Assembly: GCA_964020155.1 (NCBI GenBank)
Contig: OZ026557.1
Span: 5,171,466 to 5,235,465, forward strand
Reading direction: 5' to 3'
DNA length: 64,000 bases
Source: Chondrilla cf. caribensis
Lineage: Eukaryota; Porifera; Demospongiae; Chondrillida; Chondrillidae
The notes beneath the pieces are model-generated. The model worked only from the letters and a program-made list of their open reading frames with translations, made no database searches and was not told where the DNA came from. Positions 50,232-62,383 of the stretch are shown piece by piece. The position numbers and the translations under genes are program-made. Each line of letters opens with the position of its first letter. Within the stretch, counting starts at the first letter, position 1.

Positions 50232-51392
50232 ATGGCCGTCTTCTCAGGGAGTTTGAGCTCTGGTAGAAGGTTTGCAGTCCGTGTGGTGGGGTGGCTATGT
50301 AGAGTGCGTCCCAGCCCTATCGATGTTGGCATAAGTCTTGGTTATCATGACATAATCTTTCTCTCTGTAGTTACGTTATAGTTCGAACATTGTGGATGGT
50401 TTTAAAGAATTGGTTGGCAAGTGAGGGTGCTTTGAGTATTCAGGCGTTTTCTGGCTGAAATTTATGGATGCCTTTTCATATCCTGTAGTACTCCTTTAGT
50501 GAGGTTAAAGGGTGTGAGCGAAGAGACATCATGTAATATTGTTGTTAGGTGGAGCAGCTAAACCCTGGTGGTTCCGTTAAGGACCGGGCCGCTCTGTACC
50601 TCATCAAGGACGCTGAAGAAAGAGGTCAGAAACATTGACCGAAGTTTGAACCATGCAGTATTATTGTTCCAAAATTAATTGGATAGGTTTGGTGAGGCCT
50701 GGTGGGACCATAGTGGAAGGGACAGCAGGCAACACAGGTCTGGTTTGTTATGCGTTCGTTTTCTTGTATTGTCGACGCTAGGGTAATATGTTGTTACATA
50801 TCTCAAACCGATCTCCTGCTGTGCATAGGAATTGGTTTGGCACATCTATGCAATGCTATTGGCTATCAATGTGTGATTTTTATGCCAGACACGCAATCTC
50901 AGGTTCGTCAACATCACTGGGTTATGACTCCTTTGTGGCTGAATGCATTGTTTAATGTATTCAGGAATAAATAGATGCTCTACGTGTCCTAGGAGCAAAC
51001 GTTAGACCAGTACCAGCTGTCCCTTATGATAACCCAGAAAACTACAACCACATAGTTAGTGAATTTGTTAATATGAGTAGTATAATCTCTGAATATGATG
51101 TCTTGATGTCAAAGTATACTACTCTATGCAGGCCAAAAGATTTGCAAGTTCTCTTTCAAATGCAGTTTGGACCAATCAGTTTGACAATACAGCCAACAGA
51201 CTAGCTCATTATGAGACTACAGGCCCTGAAATCTGGAGGCAAACAAGTATGCATGTGTGTATAATGGTATGGGCATATGTATAAGTATCCATTGGTAGGT
51301 GTTGGTCTGTTCCTGAAAGAGAAGAATCCCCTAGTGCAAGTTGTCCTTGCTGATCCTCAGGTGAACATGACTGTGTTGTTGTGTTGTTGTGG

Positions 51393-51431
<39 letters not shown>

Positions 51432-51797
51432 GTGTGTGTGAATGTGTAAGCAATGCATTATTTCAGGGAAGTGTAGTCTACAACTACTTTTCTCATGGTA
51501 AACTGGAAAGAACAGAAGGATCCTCAATTACTGAAGGCATTGGTCAGGGAAGAGTGACTAACAATGTATCTGGTGCTCCTATAGATTCTGCTGTTATGAT
51601 ATCTGATGAAGAGGCTGTAACAATGGTGTGTGGTATAATATTAGTTGATTTGTTTATTTGTAAAGTCATGTAGTTGTCACTTCTTAGACATTTAGAATTC
51701 TCCATGAAGAAGGTTTCTCTGTGGGAGCATCATCCGGACTGAATGTTGCTGCTGCTGTTAAGGTTCGCTCAATGGTCTACACCTTGGTAGTATCATG

Positions 51798-51873
<76 letters not shown>

Positions 51874-52164
51874 TTATAGGTTGCAAGAACATTGGGGCCT
51901 GGCAAGACCATTGTCACTTGCTTGTGTGATTCAGGACAGGTCAGCAGTGTCCACTGAAATAGTCAAATCGTTGTGAACATATTTTTAACTCTCCAGAGGT
52001 ACTTCTCCAAACTGTTTATAGTAGGACAGTATTGAAGGACCGAGGTGAGAGGGTCCACAGGGGCATACCTGTAGCTGGTATGTAAAATGTGAATGCTCTG
52101 CTCTTGCCTTCCTGCAGGTCTTCTCCAAACACTTCCAGAGAAATATCACAGTTCTTCGCATTGA
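50232..52164 (+). pseudogene. cysteine synthase-like gene, copy B (broken)
   Basis: Nearly identical to copy A along its length but not translatable. A one-base loss near 50,546 (GTTGTTAGGTGG against GTTGTTAAGGCGG in A) shifts the frame just before the PLP-lysine motif and meets TAA at 50559-50561. A TAA at 50968-50970 replaces the Lys codon of EKIDALRVLG. The exon with the phosphate loop FGTGTGGTLAG is deleted (junction near 51,280). Two extra bases lie in the RYFSKLF exon (CTGTTTATAGTAGG). It nevertheless preserves the 39 bases encoding RVTNNVSGAPIDS that copy A lacks, so it records the ancestral sequence at that point. Confidence 0.85.
51800..51870. repeat. (CA)n microsatellite in copy B intron
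   Basis: About 70 bases of CA before the VARTLGPGKT exon. Copy A has only about 14 bases of CA at the same place (44820-44834). Confidence 0.9.
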
Positions 52165-53951
52165 CAGTAATAAGAATTGAGAACTTTTGAATTTACCATT
52201 CTACTTATTAATAAAATGTAAAAAATTGATTCAGTCATATTATTCCTCAGTTGAAATTGTTGCAAACATACGTAAGTGTTCCAAACTGATAAAGGTGACT
52301 GACATACTTTCATTTTGAAACCTTTTGGCTTTGTACAACATCAAATTCAACTACATGTGGGACAATCAGCATCTTGATTTTAACGCCTTAACATCAATAC
52401 AGGACCCACCCCTTTTACACATTCACAGGAAATACCCATTCCCTCTGTTCTAATCGACTGTCACTTAGGTTAAGTTGGGTATACTATTTAGGCCACAGAT
52501 ACTCGTTATTGACAATTAAAATAAACGCATAATTACATAATAAATATTAGTTAAAATGGTAGTACGTGGGTGTAGCAATAGCTTTCACTCTTTCCAACCT
52601 TATGTTGTCCATAATTTGTTTAAATATCAAAATACTGTATTATAATGATGAAGAAATTGTAATTAATAAAAAAGTCACCCACTCAGGGTCAAAGACACCT
52701 ATATATGGAGAGCTTTACAGGGACTTTCCACAGAGACTGTGTACTTGCGTCATTCCACGAATGCAGAAGACACTATTCTAGCTGGGAGGTCAGCCGCGAG
52801 TCCCAAAGCTCCCCCCTACGGTTCTTTGTAGAGAGTATTGCGACTGACCACCAGGAAGTGAGCTATTTTTTTCAGAGAAAAAAACCGTCCTTTTGAGGAT
52901 TCGAACCCGCGACCTGGAGCCTAGAGTCGTGTCACCTGACCACCCCGCCACCGTGACCTATCTATTTTATTGTTATTATCTGCACTATTTAAAGTTGCCC
53001 TCAATGTTCAATTCGGAGAATAGGCCACCCCCAGGCACTCGAATCACTTGATCGTCTCTAATAGGTTTAGAAGAACCTTCGGTGAAGATTTAAAGCTCGT
53101 TGAAGTCTTTGCGCTCAAATTCTAGCCCAAATCCTAATTGTCGGCGTTTTGAAATCGGCCATTTTGTTCGCACAATAGAAATAATATAAATTCACTGTAG
53201 TGGTTACGCGTAGGAATGCATATTATATGATGTTGCAGTATTTCCTCATAAATTCGAATATACTCGAAGATGGTGGAGCTACGTAGGTCGTAGCTACGGC
53301 AAGGGAGCTTTACAAAGTCTTCAGTTTTTAATACTATAAAACCCGAGGGTATGTAAAGTTTTCCTACATTCCAGACTGTATGTGCATTATTGCTTTCCTG
53401 TGATAGAAACTTCGTCGGAGAATGCGCGAACACTGTAAGGGACATAGCAGTATTCCTCTGCAAAGAGAAGATATTACCAAATTGCATCTTCGAGGTATGG
53501 TTGTGTAGGGTATGGGTTGAGGTATAATAACTGATAGAATATGTTCACTTGCTTTGTGTTCAGTTTTGAAGTAGTGAAGATCATTCATGACAAGATACTG
53601 GACATGACCGGTAGTAACCAGTGAGTGCATCATTATGTGGTCCACTGTGATTATCATACTCAAGTATTACATCTGCTCTCAGAGTACCACTTGTTCTGGT
53701 GGGAAACAAGACAGACCTCCACGTGCAAAATTAATAGTTCTGTGTAGCACTACAAACACACACATCAAAATAGAACTATTGCCAGTACCTGTTTTACAAT
53801 AATCTATTATCACAATGTCAACACAATAAGTTATATTATGTATACCAAATCTAGCACACCGTATTATGCTACGATGGGTCAGGTATTTAGGTACGTATCT
53901 CGTCGACCGGCACATGCCATTTTGTATTTCCCACTGGTGTCATAGGTGTCA
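52165..53951. repeat. duplicated flank module (blocks 0-2), copy 4
   Basis: Full-length flank module including the SINE (52663-52957), ending just before the exon 1 fragment of gutted copy D. Confidence 0.75.
52663..52957 (-). mobile_element. tRNA-derived SINE, copy 4
   Basis: Same head, box B, body and tail. Shares single-base variants with copy 3 (GTGACCTATC, TCTGCACTATTT), so copies 3 and 4 are sister copies. Confidence 0.65.
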
Positions 53952-54005
53952 GTGAACCCCCTTTCCTTCTGACACCAGCAGGGCCATCTTCTCAGGAAGT
54001 TTGAG
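53952..54005 (+). pseudogene. cysteine synthase exon 1 fragment (gutted copy D, 5' part)
   Basis: Same fragment as at 46911, again with AGG in place of the start codon (GACACCAGCAGGGCCATCTT), joined to satellite 1 at the same base. Confidence 0.75.
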
Positions 54006-54461
54006 AAATACGAATGCACAGACACACTCCTTGACCTAGTACAGTCATTCTGATAACAAAAAAGATGCATTTTGATGTGGACCAAAAATTCCCCCAGTGC
54101 CCATATGCCACATGTGGTGATCACCTAAGCAATTTGAGATTTCTTGGCTGGTCACCAAGGGCTACCCAGTGTCCATGCCAAACTCACCAACACAATTTCG
54201 GAAACATTCTGATTGTCCTGAGTGCGCTATACGCCTCATGGTGACAAGCCAAAAAATGTCAATTTTTTGAGTTGTCACCACGGCCTCTCCTGTGTGCACA
54301 TGATGCATCTAAGCTCAAATCCGATTGCACAGACACACTCCTGGACCTAATAGCTACCTTCTGATAGCAAAGAAGATGCATTTTGATGTGGACCAAAATT
54401 TCCCCCCAATGCCACATATAATAGAATGTATATACTTTGTATGTACATTCATATATGCGTG
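54006..54461. repeat. satellite 1 array, left part (gutted copy D)
   Basis: A little over one monomer of satellite 1, interrupted by satellite 2 at CATATATGCGTG|TATGGG. Confidence 0.85.
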
Positions 54462-56889
54462 TATGGGAGAGTATAGGAGATATAACGCTGAGCACCTTTT
54501 TGCATAGCTCATGGGGGAGGAGGCGTGTCAACTTGATATTTCAGACAGACCTAGCTGGGGATGTGAACTAACGTTTGAAACAATTCCCATCTCAATAGGT
54601 GACCCGTAACCCCAACTACATTGGAAGGTGCTTAATATTTTTTTTCAATGTATGGGAGAGTATAGGAGATAAAACGCTAAGCACCTTTTTTCATAGCTCA
54701 TGAGAGAGGGGGCGTGTCAACTTGATATTTTAGACAGATCTAGCTAGGGATGTGAACTAACTTCTGAAACAATTCCCAATTCAATAGGTGACCCGTAACC
54801 CCAGCTACATTGGAAGGTGCTTAATATTTTTTCAATGTATGGGAGAGTATAGGAGACAAAACGTTAAGCACCTTTTTTCATAGCTCATGGGAGAGGGCGC
54901 GTGTCAACCTGATATTCTAGACAGACCTAGCTGGGGATGTGAACTAACTTCTGAAATAATTCCCATCTCAATAGGTGGCTCGTAACCCCAGCTACATTGG
55001 AAGGTGCTTAATATTATTTCAATGTATGGGAGAGTATAGGAGAGAAAACGTTAAGCACCTTTTTGCATAGCTCATGGGAGAGGGGGCGTGTCAACTTGAT
55101 ATTCTAGACAAACCTAGATGGGGACGTGAGCTAACGTCTGAAACATTTCCCATCTCAATAGGTGACCCATAATCCCAGCTACATTGGAAGGTGCTTAATA
55201 TTTTTTCAATGTATGGGAGAGTATAGGAGAGAAAACGTTAAGCACCTTTTTGCATAGCTCATGGGAGGGGGGGTGTGTCAACTTGATATTCTAGACAGAC
55301 CTAGATGGGGACGTGAGCTAACTTCTGAAACATTTCCCATCTTAATAGGTGACCCATAACCCCAGCTACATTGGAAGGTGCTTAATATTTTTTCAATGTA
55401 TGGGAGAGTATAGGAGAGAAAACGTTAAGCACCTTTTTGCATAGCTCATGGGGGAGGAGGTGTGTCAACTTGAAATTTCAGACAGACCTAGATGGGGATG
55501 TGAGCTAACTTCTGAAACAATTCCCATCTCAATAGGTGACCCTTAACCCCAGCTACATTGGAAGGTGCTTAATATTTTTTCAATGTATGGGAGAGTATAG
55601 GAGAAAAAAAGGCTAAGCACCTTTTTCAATAGCTCATGGGGAAGGGGGCGTGTCAACTTGATATTTTAGACAGACCTAGCTAGGGACGTGAACTAACTTC
55701 TGAAACAATTCCCATCTCAATAGGTGACCCGTAACTCCAACTACATTGGAAGGTGCTTAATATTTTTCAATGTATGGGAGAGTATAGGAGATAAAACGCT
55801 AAGCACCTTTTTGCATAGCTCATGGGGGAGGGGGCGTGTCAACTTGATATTTCAGACAGATCTAGGCAGGGACGTGAACTAACGTCTGAAACAATTCCCA
55901 TCTCAATAGGTGACAAGCTCATTGGGGAGGGGGCGTGAGTATAGGGGAGAAAACGCTAAGCACCTTTTTGCATAGCTCGTGAGAGAGGGGACATGTCAAC
56001 TTGATATTTTAGACAGACCTAGCTAGGGATGGGAACTAACTTCTGAAACAATTCCCATCTCAATAGGTGACCCGTAACTCCAACTACATTGGAAGGTGCT
56101 TAATATTTTTTTTTCAATGTATGGGAGAGTATAGGAGATAAAACGCTAAGCACCTTTTTGCATAGCTAGTGGGGGAGGGGGCGTGTCAACTTGATATTTC
56201 AGACAGACCTAGCTAGGGACGTGAACTAACTTCTGAAACAATTCCCATCTCAATAGGTGACCCTTAACCCCAGCTACATTGGAAGGTGCTTAATATTTTT
56301 TCAATGTATGGGAGAGTATAGGAGATAAAATGCTAAGCACCTTTTTTCATAGCTCATTAGAGAGGGGGCGTGTCAACTTGATATTTTAGACAGACCTAGC
56401 TGGGGATGTGAACTAACTTCTGAAATAATTCCCATCTCAATAGGTGACCCGTAACTCCAACTACATTGGAAGGTGCTTAATATTTTTTTTTCAATGTATG
56501 GGAGAGTATAGGAGATAAAACGCTAAGCACCTTTTTGCATAGCTAATGGGGGAGGGGGCGTGTCAACTTGATATTTCAGACAGACCTAGCTAGGGACGTG
56601 AACTAACTTCTGAAACAATTCCCAATTCAATAGGTGACCCTTAACCCCAGCTACATTGGAAGGTGCTTAATATTTTTTCAATGTATGGGAGAGTATAGGA
56701 GATAAAATGCTAAGCACCTTTTTGCATAGCTAATGGGGGAGGGGGCGTGTCAGCTTGATATTTCAGACAAACTTAGCTGGTGACATGAACTAACTTCTGA
56801 AATAATTCCTATCTCAATAGGTGACCCTTAACCGCAGTTACATTGGAAGGTGCTTAATATTTTTTCAATTTTATCAATGTATGGGAGAG
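54462..56889. repeat. satellite 2 array (187-bp monomer) nested in satellite 1
   Basis: Monomer starts TATGGGAGAGTATAGGAGA occur at 54462, 54651, 54838, 55025, 55212, 55399, 55586, 55773, 56120, 56307, 56497, 56684 and 56880; spacing is exactly 187 for most. A truncated, rearranged unit lies near 55,915-55,940. Each junction places AAGGTGCTTAA about 45 bases before TTAAGCACCTT, giving an 11-bp stem. No relation to satellite 1 is visible. Confidence 0.9.
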
Positions 56890-59800
56890 TATCGAGTAAT
56901 GATTTCTTGGCTGGTCACCATGGGCTACCTAGTGTCCATGCCTAACTCACCAACACAATTTCGTAAGCATTCTGATTGTCCTGAGTGCGCTATAAGCCTC
57001 GTGGTGACAAGCCAAAAAATGTCAATTTTTTGAGTTGTCACCACGGCCTCTCCTGTGTGCACGTGATGCATCATAGCTCAAATCCAAATGCACAGACACA
57101 CTCCTGGACCTAGTAGCTACCTTCTGATAGCAAAAAGATGCATTTTGATGTGGACTAAAATTTCCCCCCAGTGCCACATATAATAGAATGTATATACTTT
57201 GTATGTACATTCATATATGCGTGTAATATGCATTGTGGTGATCACCTAAGCAATTTGAGATTTCTTTTCTGTTCACCAAGGGCTACCCAGTGTCCATGCC
57301 TAACTCACCAACACAATTTCGTAAGCATTCTGATTGTCCTGAGTGTGTTATAAGCCTCGTGGTGACAAGCCCAAAAAATGTCAATTTTTTGTCTTGTCAC
57401 CACGGCCTCTCCTCTGTGCACGTGATGCATCATAGCTCAAATCCGAATTCACAGACAAACTCCTGGACCTAGTAGCTACCTTCTGATAGCAAAAAGTTGC
57501 ATTTTGATGTCGACCAAAATTTCCCCCCAGTGCCACATATAATAGAATGTATATACTTTGTATGTACATTCATATATGCGTGTAATATGCATTGTGGTGA
57601 TCACCTAAGCAATTTGATATTTCTTTGCTGGTCACCAAGGGCTACCTAGTGTCCATGCCTAACTCACCAACACAATTTGGTAAGCATTCTGATTGTCCTG
57701 AGTGCGCTATAAGCCTCGTGGTGACAAGCCCAAAAATGTCAATTTTTGGTCTTGTCACCACGGCCTCTCCTGTGTGCACGTGATGCATCATAGCTGAAAT
57801 CCAAATGCACAGACACACTCCTGGACCTGGTAGCTACCTTCTGATAGCAAAAAGTTGCATTTTGATGTCAACCAAAATTTCCCCCTATTGCCAATGTATA
57901 TACTTTGTATGTAGATTCATATATGCGTGTATTACGCCTTGGGTGATCACCTAAGCAATTTGATATTTCTTTGCTGGTCACCAAGGGCTACCTAGTGTCC
58001 ATGCCTAACTCACCAACACAATTTGGTAAGCATTCTGATTGTCCTGAGTGCGCTATAAGCCTCGTGGTGACAAGCCCAAAAAATGTCAATTTTTGGTCTT
58101 GTCACCACGGCCTCTCCTGTGTGCACGTGATGCATCATAGCTCAAATCCGAATTCACAGACACACTCCTGGACCTAGTAGCTACCTTCTGATAGGAAAAC
58201 GTTGCCTTTTGATGTCGACCAAAATTTCCCCCTATTGCCAATGTATATACTTTGTATGTAGATTCATATATGCGTGTATTACGCCTTGGGTGATCACCTA
58301 AGCAATTTGAGATTTCTTCTCTGGTCATCAAGGGCTACCTAGTGTCCATACCAAACTCTCCAACACAATTTCGGAAACATTCTGATTGTCCTGAGTGTGT
58401 TATAAGCCTCATGGTGACAAGCCAAAAAATGTCAATTTTTGGAGTTGTCACCACGGCCTCTCCTGTGTGCACGTGATGCATCATAGCTCAAATCCGAATG
58501 CACAGACACACTCCTGGACCTAGTAGCTACCTTCTGATAGCAAAAAGTTGCATTTTGATGTCGACCAAAATTTCCCCCCAGTGCCACATATAATAGAATG
58601 TATATACTTTGTATGTACATTCATATATGCGTGTAATACGCATTGTGGTGATCACCTAAGCAATTTGATATTTCTTTTCTGGTCACCAAGGGCTACCTAG
58701 TGTCCATGCCTAGCTCACCAACACAATTTCGTAAGCATTCTGATTGTCCTGAGTGCGCTATAAGCCTCGTGGTGACAAGCCCAAAAAATGTCAATTTTTG
58801 GTCTTGTCACCACGGCCTCTCCTGTGTGCACGTGATGCATCATAGCTGAAATCCAAATGCACAGACACACTCCTGGACCTGGTAGCTACCTTCTGATAGC
58901 AAAAAGTTGCATTTTGATGTCAACCAAAATTTCCCCCTATTGCCAATGTATATACTTTGAATGTAGATTCATATATGCGTGTATTACGCCTTGGGTGATC
59001 ACCTAAGCAATTTGATATTTCTTTGCTGGTCACCAAGGGCTACCTAGTGTCCATGCCTAACTCACCAACACAATTTGGTAAGCATTCTGATTGTCCTGAG
59101 TGCGCTATAAGCCTCGTGGTGACAAGCCCAAAAAATGTCAATTTTTGGTCTTGTCACCACGGCCTCTCCTGTGTGCACGTGATGCATCATAGCTCAAATC
59201 CGAATTCACAGACACACTCCTGGACCTAGTAGCTACCTTCTGATAGGAAAACGTTGCCTTTTGATGTCGACCAAAATTTCCCCCTATTGCCAATGTATAT
59301 ACTTTGTATGTAGATTCATATATGCGTGTATTACGCCTTGGGTGATCACCTAAGCAATTTGAGATTTCTTCTCTGGTCATCAAGGGCTACCTAGTGTCCA
59401 TACCAAACTCTCCAACACAATTTCGGAAACATTCTGATTGTCCTGAGTGTGTTATAAGCCTCATGGTGACAAGCCAAAAAATGTCAATTTTTGGAGTTGT
59501 CACCACGGCCTCTCCTGTGTGCACGTGATGCATCATAGCTCAAATCCGAATGCACAGACACACTCCTGGACCTAGTAGCTACCTTCTGATAGCAAAAAGT
59601 TGCATTTTGATGTCGACCAAAATTTCCCCCCAGTGCCACATATAATAGAATGTATATACTTTGTATGTACATTCATATATGCGTGTAATACGCATTGTGG
59701 TGATCACCTAAGCAATTTGATATTTCTTTTCTGGTCACCAAGGGCTACCTAGTGTCCATGCCTAGCTCACCAACACAATTTCGTAAGCATTCTGATTGTC

Positions 59801-60278
59801 CTGAGTGCGCTATAAGCCTCGTGGTGACAAGCCCAAAAAATGTCAATTTTTGGTCTTGTCACCACGGCCTCTCCTGTGTGCACGTGATGCATCATAGCTG
59901 AAATCCAAATGCACAGACACACTCCTGGACCTGGTAGCTACCTTCTGATAGAAAAAAGTTGCATTTTGATGTCAACCAAAATTTCTTCCTATTGCCAATG
60001 TATATACTTTGTATGTAGATTCATATATGCGTGTATTACGCCTTGGGTGATCACCTAAGCAATTTGATATTTCTTTGCTGGTCACCAAGGGCTACCTAGT
60101 GTCCATGCCTAACTCACCAACACAATTTGGTAAGCATTCTGATTGTCCTGAGTGCGCTATAAGCCTCGTGGTTACAAGCCCAAAAAATGTCAATTTTTGG
60201 TCTTGTCACCACGGCCTCTCCTGTGTGCACGTGATGCATCATAGCTCAAATCCGAGTGCACAGACACACTCCTGAAGC
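56890..60278. repeat. satellite 1 array, right part, with 1,052-bp higher-order repeat
   Basis: About ten ~350-bp monomers. From about 57.7 kb on, sets of three divergent monomers recur almost identically every 1,052 bp (for example equivalent points at 57971, 59023 and 60075, and at 58086 and 59138), a higher-order repeat in about two and a half copies. Confidence 0.9.
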
Positions 60279-60516
60279 TGTGATTCAGGACAGGTCAGCA
60301 GTGTGCACTGAAATAGTCAAATCGATGTGAATATATTTTTAACTCTCCAGAGGTACTTCTCCAAACTGTTTAGTAGGACAGTATTGAAGGACCGAGGTGA
60401 GAGGGTCACTAGGTGCATACCTGTAGCTGGTATGTAAAATGTGAATGCTCTGCTCTTGCCTTCCTGCAGGTCTTCTCCAAACACTTCCAGAGAAATATTA
60501 CAGTTCTTTGCATTGA
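60279..60516 (+). pseudogene. cysteine synthase last exons (gutted copy D, 3' part)
   Basis: Same satellite-to-gene junction as copy C (ACTCCTGAAGC|TGTGATTCAGGACAG), then the last two exons. Confidence 0.8.
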
Positions 60517-62330
60517 CAGTAACAAGAATTGAGAACTTTTGAATTTACCATTCTACTTATTAATAAAATGCAAAAAGTTGATTCAGTCATATTATTCCTC
60601 AGTTGAAATTGTTGCAAACATACGTAAGTGTTCCAAACTGATAAAGGTGACTGACATACTTTCATTTTGAAACCTTTTGGCTTTGTAAAAATTAATATCA
60701 AATTTAACTACATGTGGGACAATCAGCATCTTGATTTTAACGCCTTAACATCAATACAGGACCCACCCCTTTTACACATTCACAGGAAATACCCATTCCC
60801 TCTGTTCTAATCGACTGTCACTTAGGTTAAGTTGGGTATACTTATTTAGGCCACAGATACTCGTTATTGACAATTAAAATAAACACATAATTACATAATA
60901 AATATTAGTTAAAATGGTAGTACGTGGGTGTAGCAATAGCTTTCACTCTTTCCAACCTTATGTTGTCCATAATTTGTTCAAGTATCAAAATACTGTATTA
61001 TAATGATCACATTAATGAAATGAAGAAATTGTTGGATTTGTAATTAATAAAAAAGTCACCCACTCAGGGTCAAAGACACCTATATATTGAGAGCTTTACA
61101 GGGACTTTCCACAGAGACTGTGTACTTGCGTCATTCCACGAATGCAGAAGACACTATTCTAGCTGGGAGGTCAGCCGCGAGTCCCAAAGCTCCCCCCTAC
61201 GGTTCTTTGTAGAGAGTATGCGACTGACCACCAGGAAGTGAGCTATTTTTTTTCAGAGAAAAAAGCCGTCCTTTCGAGGATTCGAACCCGCGACCTGGAG
61301 CCTAGAGTCGTGTCACCTGACCACCCCGCCACAGTGACTTATCTATTTTATTGTTATTATCTGCGCTATTTAAAGTTGCCCTCAATGTTCAATTCGGAGA
61401 ATAGGCCACCCACAGGCACTCGAATCACTTGATCGTCTCTAATAGGTTTAGAAGAACCTTCGGTGAAGATTTAAAGCTCGTTGAAGTCTTTGCGCTCAAA
61501 TTCTAGCCCAAATCCTAATTGTCGGCGTTTTGAAATCGGCCATTTTGTTCGCACAATAGAAATAATATAAATTCACTGTAGTGGTTACGCGTAGGAATGC
61601 ATATTATATGATGTTGCAGTATTTCCTCATAAATTCGAATATACTCGAAGATGGTGGAGCTACGTAGGTCGTAGCTACGGCAAGGGAGCTTTACAAAGTC
61701 TTCTGTTTCATACTATAAAACCCGCGGGTATGTAAAGTTTTCCTACATTCCAGACTGTATGTGCATTATTGCTTTCCTGGGATAGAAACTTCGTCGGAGA
61801 ATGCGCGAACACTGTAAGGGACATAGCAGTATTCCTCTGCAAAGAGAAGATATTACCAAATTGCATCTTCGAGGTATGGTTGTGTAGGGTATGGGTTGAG
61901 GTATATTAACTGATAGAATATGTTCACTTGCTTTGTGTTCAGTTTTGAAGTAGTGAAGATCATTCATGACAAGATACTGGACATGACCGGTAGTAACCAG
62001 TGAGTGCATCATTATGTGAGCCTCTGTGATTATCATACTCAAGTATTACATCTGCTCTCAGAGTACCACTTGCTCTGGTGGGAAACAAGACAGACCTCCA
62101 CGTGCAAAATTAATAGTTCTGTGTAGCACTGCAAACACACATATCAAAATAGAACTATTGCCAGTACCTGTTTTACAATAATCTACTATCACAATGTCAA
62201 CACAATAAGTGTTATTATGTATACCAAATCTAGCACACCGCATTATGCTACGATGGGTCAGGTATTTAGGTACGTATCTCGTCGACCGGCACATGCCATT
62301 TTGTATTTCCCACTGGTGTCATAGGTGTAA
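60517..62330. repeat. duplicated flank module (blocks 0-2), copy 5
   Basis: Full-length flank module with the SINE at 61044-61338, leading to the exon 1 fragment of gutted copy E. Confidence 0.75.
61044..61338 (-). mobile_element. tRNA-derived SINE, copy 5
   Basis: Same element. Differs from the others by a few bases near the head (CTTTCGAGGATTCGAACCCG on plus) and by a slightly longer preceding flank. Confidence 0.65.
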
Positions 62331-62383
62331 GTGACCCCCTTTCCTTCTGACACCAGCAGGGCCATCTTCTCAGGAAGTTTGAG
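62331..62383 (+). pseudogene. cysteine synthase exon 1 fragment (gutted copy E, 5' part)
   Basis: Third instance of the start-less exon 1 fragment, joined to satellite 1 as in copies C and D. Its 3' part would lie beyond the window. Confidence 0.7.
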
